Source: Allodiplogaster sudhausi
Lineage: Eukaryota; Nematoda; Chromadorea; Rhabditida; Diplogasteridae
DNA length: 64,000 nt
Assembly (NCBI GenBank): GCA_945643635.1
Contig: CALZFC010000029.1
Location: forward strand, 2,873,501 to 2,937,500
Direction of reading: 5' to 3'
Part shown: piece after piece, positions 1 through 9,709 of the stretch
Layout: the number at the start of each line of letters is the position of its first letter
Numbering within the stretch: position 1 is the stretch's first letter
Position numbers and translations under genes: made by a program
The notes under the pieces: generated by a model
Databases searched by the model: none
Told to the model about the DNA's origin: nothing
Seen by the model: the letters and a program-made list of their open reading frames with translations, nothing else

Positions 1-5
1 CTAAC

Positions 6-161
6 GTGAACCCGCTGCACTCGACGGTCGTCGAGGAGTGCGTAGAGCGCGAACGTTCCATCCGAAACAGAGATGCCGTTGCCGAGGAATAAGTCAATCA
101 GCTTATCCTCATCGATGCCGTACGGCTCGGTCTCCAGCAGAGACAGCTGACGAGATTCCAT
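6..161 (-). CDS. RPC6-like copy A, exon 1 only (window edge)
   Basis: This is the first exon of an RPC6/POLR3F-like paralogue, reading from an ATG at 161 to a GTTAG donor that begins at position 5. The rest of the gene lies outside the window. The translation starts MESRQLSLLETEPYG, matching exon 1 of copies B, C, D and F. In those copies it forms the first winged-helix domain of the RNA polymerase III subunit that contacts TFIIIB during initiation. The middle diverges (LFLGNGISVSD where copy F has LLGASASD), so this is a separate, more diverged copy. The sequence upstream of the ATG (162-330) resembles the 5' flank of the other copies. Whether copy A is functional cannot be judged here. Confidence 0.6.
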
Positions 162-375
162 CGCTCGGAAATGGGCGGGAAATATTATTATTTGAAATAT
201 TGACGAGAAACGTCAAAAATAGAAGAATCAAACGCAAAACAAGAACATGAACAGGTAACTAGAAGTACCTGGAAAATACTTTTTGAGCGTTTAAAAACAA
301 TTAATGTGCAAAGAATGCAGCAAATGAGTAACGAACGCGCAAAATCAACGTCGTATTGTTCAATTCTAGAAGTTT
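162..375. other. 5' flank of RPC6-like copy A
   Basis: This stretch has no gene. Read on the minus strand it resembles the block upstream of exon 1 in copies B, C, D and F (runs such as GTTTCTCG followed by AATATTTCCCGCCCATTTCCGA just before the start codon). It may contain a promoter and 5' untranslated region, but I recognise no specific promoter element. Confidence 0.4.
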
Positions 376-1778
376 ATATGACGCGATTTGCGAGAGAATC
401 ATAATGGCCGGGGACCCGGCCAAAATCGACCAGCTTGGATTTGCTTCAAAAGTTCCTTATAGGTGCTTTCTGATATGAGGAATCGATTGGAAGTGGTCTA
501 ATGATCGGAAAATGACGTTTTCGTTTGCTATGAAGGCTTGAAATATGGAGCTCGCCGCGCAAGGGGGCGAGTTGGATGCACGTCTGGGGTGATTGCGCCG
601 CACTTTGTTGAGATATATAAACGAAAATTTACATCTCAATAGCCAAGATATTGCTCTACACAATAAAAAAAGAAAAATTTGAAAATTTTAAACTTTAAAG
701 TATTTGTAGACGTTGAAGTTTGAGATTGCGCAAACAACTTATTTCTCATTTTACCAGAACCAAACCTACACAGTATTATAGAGCTTGAAAATAGCTTTCG
801 AACGCACTACAGGATTTAGAAAACTTAGGAAGTTTTTGATGTTTCCTTCTCGATTATTCCGGTGCGGCAGTACAAATCAGAACGTCCGCGGAATAAAAAA
901 GGTGCTTAAAAATCTTTTCACACATCCAAACATAAACTGGAAGAAAGAGCGTTTAATTTGCTATACGTTGACCTCTTTCTATAGAATTCAAAGTCAGCGA
1001 TTTATTTTGTTATAAATCAAAAGAATAAGGCATCTGCATGTAACAAATATTCAAGAAAAGGCGCCGAAAAAAATTGGAATATTCTAATTCGAATAACCTA
1101 AAAAAAATAATTATTGGGCGGAATGCTAGTGGCACTACCGGCACTAATTTTATGGCTGATAACAAAACATCGTAGATTTGAAATTGCATAGAAAGGATTT
1201 CAGCTTGTAGCAAATTTCACGGTCTTTCTTATGGTATATGTTTGGACTTGCGGAGATGATATTGAATGGCTGATTAGCACTGCCGCACAATCGAGCAGGA
1301 AACATCAAAGACTTCCTAATTTTTCTAAATCATATAGTGCATTCGAAAGCTATTTTCATGCTATATACAACTGTGTAGGTTTGGTTCTGGTAAAATGAGA
1401 AATTAGTTGTCTGCGCAATCTCAAACTTCAACGTCTACAAATACTTTAGAGTTGGAAATTTTCAAATTTTTCTTTTTTTATTGTGTAGAGCAATATCTTG
1501 GCTATTGAGATGTAAATTTTCGTTTATATCTCTCCACAAAGTGCGACGTAATGACCCCAGACATGCATCCAACTCGCCCCCCTGCGCGGCGAGCTCCATA
1601 TTTCAAGCCTTCAAAGCAAACGAAAACGGCATTTCCCGCTCCTTAGACCACTTCCAATCGATTCCTCATATCAGAAAACCCCTATAACGAACTTTTGAAG
1701 AAAATCCAAGCTGGTCGATTTTGGCCGGGTCCCCGGACACTAAGCTTCATTTTGATTCTCTCGCAAATCGCGTCATAT
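376..1778. mobile_element. Fold-back element with ~500-bp inverted arms
   Basis: The left arm (about 376-885) is matched in inverse orientation by the right arm (about 1262-1778). Recognisable paired tracts are CGCGATTTGCGAGAGAATC (left) with GATTCTCTCGCAAATCGCG (right), and the GGCCGGG/CCCGGCC segments just inside. No long reading frame with transposase features lies in the arms or the roughly 375-bp centre, so it looks like a non-autonomous foldback element. A related single arm occurs at about 39290-39840. Target duplications are not clear. Confidence 0.7.
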
Positions 1779-2361
1779 GGGAAGAGATGCATGTTATTGC
1801 ATATAAATGGCAATTTTGATGGGGAACGAGCGAGAGATAGAGAGAGGGGGACTTGAGAGAGAGAGGGAGGGAGAGAGAGAGGGAGAGAGTGGAGAGAGAG
1901 CGACAGAGAGGGAGGGAGAGATGATAGAGTTGAGAGAGAGAGAGAGAGTGCGACAGAGAGTGGACTTATGTACAGGACCTTGGGCAAGCCATATATTACT
2001 GGAAAGGAACTTCAATGTTAAAACATACCTACTACCAAGAATGTGAGGCGCAACGAGAGACGAGTGAAAAAGTGTGATTTATATTGGAGACCATAGTTAA
2101 AATTCTGGGCGACTTTTGCAATTTTTTAAAGAAATAATAGCCAAGGCTGCTACTATTCTGTGTAAAGGTATATAACCAACAACAAAAAAACAAAGTTCTC
2201 CTACAGTATCCCTCCATGGTTTGTTTTCAAGCATTGTATAGACAGAATAAGAGATAAATAAAGTTAAAATGAGAGAGCGCCAAAGGAATGGAGTCAATCT
2301 TTTCGAGCAAAAAAAGAAACGTTTTGGCGCCAAATTCAAATTTTGAAAAGCGAGCTCCGTT
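1779..2361. repeat. GA microsatellite and unassigned AT-rich sequence
   Basis: Positions 1825-1970 are an impure GA/GGA microsatellite. The remainder up to the syntaxin-like terminal exon is AT-rich and shows no recognisable gene. Short open frames over the GA tract are repeat translations. Confidence 0.6.
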
Positions 2362-3145
2362 TTATTTTTCTACCCAAAAGTACAGCGTCACTCCAACAAT
2401 GCCGAGAAGGATGAGCAGGAAGATGCAGAACATGAGCTGAAAGGGAGTGGAGGAAATACAGTAATGAAAGAAATAAGAAGAAAATATTCAAGAAACAAAT
2501 AAAGAAAAAAAATCGCAAATTAAATTTCACTTTCAAAATCTGCAGCAGTTAAAGTAGTTAAATAGAAAGCGATAGAAGAACATTTTCGGACGTTTATTAT
2601 TTGCCAAAAATAAATGATATGAAAAGAATATCAAAAATATTTCAAAAAATATATCGTAGAAAACAACCAATAAACAAACAGACCAAAAGAATATAATTTT
2701 TTAAAGGTTAATGTCAATTTAGCATTACAGATAATTTTGAAGAGAATTGCCAATTTGGAAAGATAAAAAAAATGCCTTCTTTTAACGTGCCTTCGTTTGG
2801 TAGTAAACTGCTTGGCGAAGCTGAGTGGCTCCCTCAAGAAGAGCAATACTATTTGAATAAATGAAAAAAACTGCTTATTTATTATGTCGAGAATCTTCCC
2901 ACACTGTATGAGAACAAAATATTCTTTTTCTTCAACCCGTTTTCTTCATTTATCTCTTCTTCCTCTCTCAGTTGACTCCAACGTCTTTCTAATTCTCTCT
3001 CTATCTCTCTCTCTCTCTCCCTCTCTTCTTATGCTCGCTGGCACTCTCTCTCCCCGACCGTATCTCCCTGCTCATGGACAATCGATGCGAGATCCGAGAA
3101 GATCGAAATGACATCTTGTATGTCTTGCTCTAGTTGCGCGACATT
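2362..3145 (-). pseudogene. Syntaxin-7/12-like SNARE gene remnant (downstream copy)
   Basis: Three pieces read on the minus strand in the order expected for a syntaxin. An exon from 3145 to about 3060, after a TTTTTCCAG acceptor, encodes QLEQDIQDVISIFSDLASI followed by VHEQGDTV, the N-terminal half of an endosomal-type Qa-SNARE motif. A piece at about 2784-2834 encodes GATQLRQAVYYQTKA, the end of the SNARE helix. A terminal exon (2362-2436) encodes LMFCIFLLILLGIVGVTLYF and a short WVEK tail, the C-terminal membrane anchor. Syntaxins of this group drive endosome fusion. The phases of the second and third pieces do not join by one base, and the central part of the SNARE motif is interrupted by a GA tract, so I call it broken. 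A linker piece at 6341-6480 may belong to the same copy. Confidence 0.55.
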
Positions 3146-3213
3146 CTGGAAAAATAACAACAATAAGAAAAATAAAAATAAGAATAATGAGGATAATAAT
3201 AAAAGTCATATTA

Positions 3214-3308
<95 letters not shown>

Positions 3309-4119
3309 AATAACAATAATAATAATAGTAATAATAATAATAATAATAATAATGACAATAATAATAACAATGAACAAACAATAAAAAAATTTTAACTTGA
3401 AATAATATACTTTTATTGGATAAAACAGTTGATATTAAGAGAGCCAATCCGAGAGACTCGAGCACGGGCATGTCGGGAACAAAATTATTTTTTTGATTTT
3501 TTATTCCTTCTAATGGCTTATGTAGCAACCTATAGAGATCCCAAAAAAATTGTTCCAAAAATTTTTTCCTGTTATTTCATCATGGATATGCACCGAAAAC
3601 CCGAAAAAACTCAAATGATCATAACTTTGTTCGTTGTTGAGATATATTAATTTTGAACTGTTTATTCAATTCCAAATTGAAAGGCGCACAAAACTCGTGT
3701 TAATCACTTTTAAAAAATATTTCATTAAAGGTCTCATTTTGGCATTTTAATATTTCGAGTGGTGCGTTTGGGGCATAAAAACCCCACCATGTCAAAAAGC
3801 TGAAAGCACCACGTGAAAGAGCGACCTTTGTTACCCCTATTTAGATACATTTCATTCAGAAATCCGGTCCCCAATTTTACAACATTTTGACTTGAAGCGG
3901 GCGAGTCGGTCAAAATGGCGCATTTTTCGGCCGCCGAGGCACCGCACAAGCGCATTCATCGATCCATAACTGCGCTCAATGTCAATATTATAAAATCGTA
4001 AGTATATCATCTTAGAGCTCTCACGGAGATCTTCAAAAGTTACATACATACTTTTATTGAAAAGTTTGGATTTATATGGGAAATTTCGTTCTGTATAATA
4101 AGAAGGCTTAAAAAACTAC
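3146..4119. repeat. (AAT)n microsatellite and unassigned sequence
   Basis: Positions 3205-3370 are an almost pure AAT trinucleotide array that lies just upstream (in minus-strand sense) of the SNARE exon at 3145. A shorter AAT array sits in the same place beside the second syntaxin copy (6820-6875), so the array was probably part of the duplicated unit. The rest to 4119 is AT-rich with no recognisable gene. Confidence 0.7.
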
Positions 4120-5400
4120 TTCAGAAAATTTTTTATGACTTTTGTGCAATTTAATTTTTTGAAGTATGATTTTTAGCTAATAACTTTTTTTTATTATGAC
4201 TTGCAAAAAACTGAATCTTCCATAAGAAAGAGGAGGAAAAACTACATACAATAAATCTCTACGAGGAAAAATCTCGGATACACTTTTTGGGTATCTGCAT
4301 TTGAATATGTGTTTCTAAGCAAATTTCGGTTTTGGCCACAAACCACAATTTCATTCAAACTTCGATTTTCCATATAATATTTATACTGCGAGAAAGAGCA
4401 GCCAAAACTGAGTCGGATATAGCTTTAAGATTAAAATCTGAGGATACACTTTTTGGGAATATGTATTTGAATACTGACTGTTGAAGGCGATATTCCTGAA
4501 TATTTTTAGAAAATATTTTTAAATTGTTCTTTTGAAGCATCTAGCTCGGAATTATGGGTAATCCTGAATTCTTTGAAGTTCTTTTACGATATGATACTCA
4601 AATGTACTTCAAAATTCAGGAAATCACATTTTTACCAGCATAGGTGCTGAAATAAATGTACGAAAACTCCTTCGAAGCCAACTAAAAGGTCATTTGTGAG
4701 ACGGCTTGCCAAAAAGGACATAACCATTCGAAAGAGCAAAGACTTTTGCATAATATATCCACAGATGAAAGAGCAAAATATGTACATGTTTCAGAAATCT
4801 TGATATTGGGAAAAATATCGACGACAGGTTTCGACTAATTTGAGCAGTTCTCGAAAAACGATACCAATGGAAATTATGTTCTGAAAATTGTACCATATGG
4901 TTTTTTAAGACCAGAAACATGAATTCGATCTTAATTTTCTACTTTTGTGTACCCTCCATGGTACTTTGATCGAAATATAATTTTTCCGCATATAACATTT
5001 CATCCATTAATCGTGCAAAGAATGAGTATTTTAACACCAGAAAGTCAATTTTAGGCCTTTAGACTAATTTCTTTTGCGAACAAAGTATATACCATTTTAA
5101 AGAGCATAAAAAATCACATCGAATGGACTCTTTCTTTTTAAAATTGAAGAAGTTTGAATGAAATTGTGGTTTGTGGCCAAAACCGAAATTTGCTTAGAAA
5201 CACATATTCAAATGCAGATACCCAAAAAGTGTATCCGAGATTTTTCCTCGTAGAGATGTATTATATGTAGTTTTTCCTCCTCTTTCTTATGGAGGATTCA
5301 GTTTTTTGCAAGTCATAATAAAAAAAAAGTTACTAGCTAAAAATCATATTTCAAAAAATTAAATTGCACAAAAGTCATAAAAATTTTAATTTTTCGAAAA
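4120..5400. mobile_element. Fold-back element with ~255-bp inverted ends
   Basis: The left end (about 4120-4375) is repeated in inverse orientation at about 5143-5400. Paired tracts include GACTTTTGTGCAATTTAA with TTAAATTGCACAAAAGTC, and TTTGGCCACAAACCACAATT with AATTGTGGTTTGTGGCCAAA. A diverged extra copy of part of the left arm (GATACACTTTTTGGGAATAT) lies at about 4443. No transposase-like frame is seen. It is probably a non-autonomous inverted-repeat transposon. Confidence 0.75.
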
Positions 5401-6310
5401 CAGTCATCTGGGACGTTTTTGTGTATTTTTAAATAAGGAATCTAACAGTGAAAAGATTTTCGAGAAATATTAAGTATAACGTTAGATATGGCCTTTAAAT
5501 TTTTTTAAACATTTTTACTTATAACTAAGAGAAAAAATTTTTTTCAAACTTTTTGAAAAAATATATTTCTTTATTAACACTATATGTGTCCCCCATAAAG
5601 TTTTCAAAGTAAAAGAAAACAAAAATTCCCCGGGGCAGGCGCCTATGTAAGCCTCCTTGAGTCTTACAGAGAGACTCTCTTAATTCAAACTCTAGATTCA
5701 AATCGTTTCTCAACGTTTGATTCAAAACCTTTGTTTCTTTCCACTCTCCGATTCACACTCTCTCACGCAACGCGGTAGGCGGTCGCCGAAAAGGACCACC
5801 CATACCTTTTCTCCCACGGTCTCACTCTCACCCTCACTCTCTCATTCTCTCACGAACTATCTCATGAGTATCGTGGGAAGCCACGCCCATTATTCCCTCC
5901 TCCTCCTGACTCGTCTCGGACTCATTCAGTTCAAGTCCCAGTCGACTCTTCGGACAGTCGGTCCCTCTCCCATCTCGCATTCTCGCTTGTTATTGTTGCT
6001 TTCTCGCAAGAGGGCCTTCTTTGGATAAACCTGATAACTGTCCTCCCCTCGCCGACTTCTCTTCACGTTACACAGGATCAAGAACGGCTAGGCTTCCTGA
6101 CTAACGCGGATCTCCTTTATCATTGTTCCTTGGCAAGAAGTCCTCCTCTTGCTGTCGTGAGTACGAAGCAAAAAGGAGTGAAAGTGTACCTTTCTGGGTG
6201 TCACTCGAAACCGACGCTTGTGCGTGGTTATTCTAGTGATACTCCTAAGAAGGAAGGTCCACGTTGTTAGTAGCCTAGGCTAGTCTGTCATCCACTAGAC
6301 CGATCTAGAC
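5401..6310. other. Unassigned sequence
   Basis: There is no gene I can support here. The region from about 5730 to 6300 is more GC-rich than its surroundings and pyrimidine-rich on the + strand. It contains no conserved protein frame. A fragment of a larger repeat such as an LTR is possible, but I find no second copy in the window. Confidence 0.4.
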
Positions 6311-6340
6311 CTTACATATCCCTGTGCTTTCCCCTCACCT

Positions 6341-6480
6341 GTTGTCTCTCCTTGTACTCCTCGATATATATTCTGGTGCTGCTGCTGAATTTGCAGTCCA
6401 ATTCCGTAATCCTCCGCCTGGCGCTGCCGTCTGGACTCTTCTTCGTCGAGTTGCTTTGGCTGAAAATTGCCGTATTCAGC
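6341..6480 (-). pseudogene. Syntaxin-like linker exon fragment (frameshifted)
   Basis: Read on the minus strand this encodes EYGNFQPKQLDEEE, then RRQRQAEDYGIGLQ, then a glutamine-rich run. The second half matches the piece at 7429-7530, which continues in frame to HIEEYKERQQ. Here one base is missing relative to that copy after the glutamine run, so the end falls out of frame. It ends at a GTGAGG donor-like site. By position it is the linker before the SNARE motif of the downstream syntaxin remnant. Confidence 0.5.
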
Positions 6481-6667
6481 TCTCTCTCTCTCTCTCTCCT
6501 CCTCTCACTCTCTCTCCCTCTCTCTCTATCTCTCTCTCTTCCTCTCATCTCTCTTCCTCACTCTCTTTCTCTCTCTCTCTTCCTCAATCTCTCTCTCTCT
6601 CTCGTTCTCTCTCTCTCCCTCAACCTCTCTCTCCCTCAATCTCTCTCTCGTTCGCTCTCTCCCTTAC

Positions 6668-6804
6668 CGTCTCCACATGAACATGTGCTCTCTCGACGTT
6701 CTCCTCAATAGAGTCGACCATATCTACCTGCTCATGGACAATCGACGGAGATCCGAGAAGATCGAATTGACATCTTGAATGTCTTGCTCGAGTTGGGCGA
6801 AATT
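6668..6804 (-). pseudogene. Syntaxin-like SNARE exon (upstream copy, frameshifted)
   Basis: After a TTTTTCCAG acceptor the minus strand encodes NFAQLEQDIQDVNSIFSDL, nearly identical to the exon at 3060-3145. One base is then missing near 6740 relative to that copy. The following SNARE sequence (SIVHEQVDMVDSIEENVER, then AHVHVET) continues in another frame up to a GTAAGG donor. This is a fuller SNARE motif than in the downstream copy, but it cannot be translated through. The match is to syntaxin-7/12-type Qa-SNAREs. Confidence 0.65.
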
Positions 6805-7428
6805 CTGGAAAAATAACAACTAAATAAAAATAATAATAATATAACAATAATAATAATAATATTATAATAATACCTAATAATGAACAAAGAATTAAAGCAA
6901 AATAACAGGAAAAACACTTCAAATAATATCGTTTAATATTAGATAAAACGGTTAATTATCTAGAAAAACAAGGCGAATATGAACATGCTCTATAATAACG
7001 TCCTACATAACAGGTGATTCTACAAATATTGCGAGTATACCTCCTATGTTAAAAAATGGATGTACGGTGTCTATAAACGTGATCTCTGTTATAGAGTCGG
7101 AGTCGTGACTACAACGTTTTACTTATCAACGCGCCCCCTGAACTATCTACCGTATCCCTCAGCTTTCTCCGCAGGGCCTCACCTGCTTTTCCTTTAAGAA
7201 TTTTCTCGTCCGCCATATCCCTTGAACTATCTAACGTATCAATCAATTTTCTTCTCAAGAACAGCATGCTGTTCCTTTCAGGAACTTTCATCGAATCTCC
7301 TGACATATCTACCGTATCCTTCCCTTCTTTCTTCTAAGGACCTCACCTGCTCTTTCTTTCAGTAACCTCTCTTCCACCGTATTCCCTAAGCTATCTACAG
7401 TATCCTTCTCTGCTTTCATCTCAGGACC
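6805..7428 (-). repeat. AAT array and ~95-bp tandem repeats beside syntaxin remnant
   Basis: Positions 6820-6875 hold an AAT-type microsatellite. Between about 7109 and 7428 the minus strand carries roughly three diverged tandem units of about 95 bp, each containing GATACGGTAGATA-like sequence and a GCAGGTGAGGTCCT-like segment. Translated in the best frames they read as repeated helical, charged sequence (ERLLKERAGEVLRRK, DTVDSSG). The block directly follows the KERQQ end of the linker exon. It may be an expanded intron segment or a former coding insertion. Confidence 0.45.
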
Positions 7429-7530
7429 TGACCTGTTGTCTCTCCTTGTACTCCTCGATGTGTTGTCTCTGTTGCTGCTGCTGCATTTGCAGTCCAATTC
7501 CATAGTCCTCAGCCTGGCGCTGCATTTTAC
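7429..7530 (-). pseudogene. Syntaxin-like linker exon (upstream copy)
   Basis: The minus strand encodes MQRQAEDYGIGLQMQ, a glutamine run, then HIEEYKERQQ before a GTCAGG donor. This is the undisrupted version of the linker fragment at 6341-6480. It lies about 625 bp upstream of the frameshifted SNARE exon at 6668-6804, so the two belong to one copy. Minus-strand coding-like pieces further upstream (VPNVEDSSDDGERRREQFN at about 7920-7980, and EMRFNSDAGDVLVRAIRLKI at about 8320-8385) could be N-terminal exons of the same gene, but I cannot confirm that. Confidence 0.45.
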
Positions 7531-8559
7531 AAGTCAACCTCTCACGACATACATATAAAAACATCATATAACAATGATAGAAGTTTTCCGAAGAACTTAG
7601 TTTTTCAAATTTCTGACTAGGCATGAACCTAGTTTTTTTTAATTGTAATGGGTCTGCCATCTACCAAAAAGTTTTTTTTTATCATTCAAGGATCCAATAT
7701 TTTTGAATGTTGTCGACGGCCATTGAAGCACCCAAATATTTATGAATGCTCTTGGATTCATTGAACTACTCAAAAATTTATTTTGTTAGTGATGAGGGGG
7801 TAATTCAAGGACCCAAATAAATTTAAATGATGATGAGGCCACTGAACCAACCAAATATTTTGCATGATTTTGGGGCCATTGAAGGACCCAAATTTGTCTG
7901 AATGATAACCGACCGTGTTGAACTGCTCGCGCCGTCGCTCGCCGTCATCTGAGCTATCTTCCACGTTCGGCACCGTACTCTCGAGTTCGCGAACTAGTAG
8001 AAAGGACACTTTGCATACTGTATTTCATTTGGCTTTTTATTATGATCTAGCTTCTGTTTACAGAATATATCACATCCTCTTTCCTTTTCAATTAGCAAAA
8101 TTTATTCTATCCAAAAAAAACTAATAGTTATTAATTACCTTTTCATAGTATATTTTCTTCAAAATGCTGTCACATTTACTTGCAATAGGAAATATAATCA
8201 TTACTAAGTTTCTTATTGTTAGACCCCATGTTAAGAATCAGATCATATTTGTTGAATTTAAAAATAAAGTTTGCATGTATAAGATGTTTTAAGCTGACCT
8301 TTGTTAGACAATCTCTGAATCTTGAGACGAATCGCCCTCACGAGCACGTCGCCAGCATCGCTGTTGAAGCGCATCTCTTTTTTTTCTATCTAGCAAAAGG
8401 AAGTAATTATTCTTATCATTTAAAAATTAGTGGAAATTGGCAAGAAAACAATTATTGCCATCATTAAAACTATGCCGAAAAATAGCACAACGGTAGAAAG
8501 ATAAAAATGGATATGTCAATCATCAAAAAGAAAAGATTACTGCATTCCTCAATCTCATT
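7531..8559. other. Mostly unassigned sequence with possible N-terminal syntaxin exons
   Basis: Apart from the two short coding-like pieces at about 7920-7980 and 8320-8385 on the minus strand, no gene is recognisable. Positions 7690-7910 contain several loose direct repeats of a segment like TTGAAGGACCCAAATATTT. Confidence 0.35.
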
Positions 8560-8894
8560 GATCAAATGCTTGAATTTCCGTCAAAGGATAGATTCTGCCA
8601 ATTAAGTGAAGCTATCTTTTTACAATTCGCCAATTCTAACGCGCTGTATTGACGGAAGGAATCAAGAAGTAAAAGTGATTTAAAAATATGGCGACCTATG
8701 CAGAAAGAAACAACCACAGTAGCAAAAAATAAAAATAAAAATCCGTAAAATACCACCGTACGTACCCTCCATCTCGGTGAAATCCTCCTCGGCCGCCCTC
8801 TTGCCAGGAGCCGCGCGGATGGCGAGGAGCGTAGCTGCCGCGACGCGGGTAGCCACCACCGCGGTCGTCGTACTCATGGCGGTGACGGTCATCC

Positions 8895-8943
<49 letters not shown>

Positions 8944-9095
8944 TTAAAGAGAGCGAGAGAGAGAAAGAGAAAGTTAAAGAGAGCGAGAGAGAGAAAGAGA
9001 GACAGAGAGAGAGAGAGAGAAAGAGAAAGTTAAAGAGAGCGAGAGAGAGAAAGAGAGAGAGAGAGAGGCAGCAAGCGAAGGAGACAGAGACAGAC

Positions 9096-9100
<5 letters not shown>
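8560..9100 (-). pseudogene. Stray copy of an RBBP6 exon with flanking intron
   Basis: On the minus strand 8770-8896 reproduces exon 15 of the RBBP6-type gene (52789-52916). It encodes YDDRGGGYPRRGSYAPRHPR, then GSWQEGGRGGFHRDGG. The similarity continues into intron on both sides. Upstream is a GA/CT microsatellite ending in the CTGCAG acceptor, as at 52690-52788. Downstream, CTTCCGTCAATACAGCG and TTAGAATTGGCGAA match about 53020-53050. Because intron is included, this was a DNA-level duplication, not retroposition. No other RBBP6 exon is present here, so it is a dead fragment. Confidence 0.85.
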
Positions 9101-9144
<44 letters not shown>

Positions 9145-9160
9145 GACAGATAATAAAGAT
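8899..9160. repeat. Long GA microsatellite
   Basis: An impure (GA)n array with interspersed GAAAGAGAAAGTTAAAGAGAGC units, repeated about three times between 8940 and 9050. Its left part corresponds to the CT tract before exon 15 of the RBBP6-type gene. Confidence 0.9.
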
Positions 9161-9709
9161 GAGAGAGATAGATAGAGGCAAAATACACGCGCAGCGAATG
9201 GACTGAAGAAAATTTTTACTTATTTATTTTATCCGTTACCGTTAACTTATCTATTTAAAAATAATTTTCCTATTTACTCGATTTATTTACTTATTAAAAC
9301 AAAAATTTTAAATGGTTATTTTAAAAAATATTCTTTAATTCACTTTTTTTACTTCTTTATTTATCAAAAAATAATCAACTATTTCATTTTAATATATCAA
9401 AAAAGATATTTCCGTTATCTATGTAGGTACAATTCTCAAGACTGCACCATCAGTTTGATTTTTTAATTACTCATACATTTATCGCCGATAAAAAAGGAAT
9501 TTTTCGAGAGATGGAGAGATCATGATCATGCTACACACACAGCACATACAGAGTAAGCGCGAAGAGCAGATCAAATGAATGAAAATAAGCACTCCGCACT
9601 CGCAGTGAGACCATTTTGGACGCTTCTTTCTCACTGTTGCGCCTATCCTTGCCCTGCGTATTTTTATAAGCCGACTCTCTAATTCATTGAAGGTACTTCA
9701 AGCAGAATC
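9161..9709. promoter_or_regulatory. 5' flank of F-box-type gene copy 1
   Basis: No gene. The part from about 9510 (GAGAGATCATGATCATGCTAC) to 9709 is repeated in diverged form upstream of F-box copy 2 (about 40590-40810), and a third time at about 38285-38440, where no F-box gene follows. It probably includes the promoter and 5' untranslated region. A TATTTTTATAAG segment at 9658-9669 could act as a TATA-like element. Confidence 0.4.

Noticed and set aside
1794..2046. Open frames rich in Ser/Leu or Arg/Glu over GA/CT tracts (also at 6324-6711, 8696-9181, 14998-15294, 28480-28818, 35829-36342, 41038-41487, 58729-59201, 59847-60675)
   Set aside because: They are translations of dinucleotide arrays, open in several frames on both strands, with no conserved sequence. 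Only adjoining non-repeat parts with splice signals were kept.
3072..3395. Asn-rich and Ile-rich proteins over the AAT array
   Set aside because: Pure trinucleotide repeat translation in all frames; the array lies in an intron-like position.
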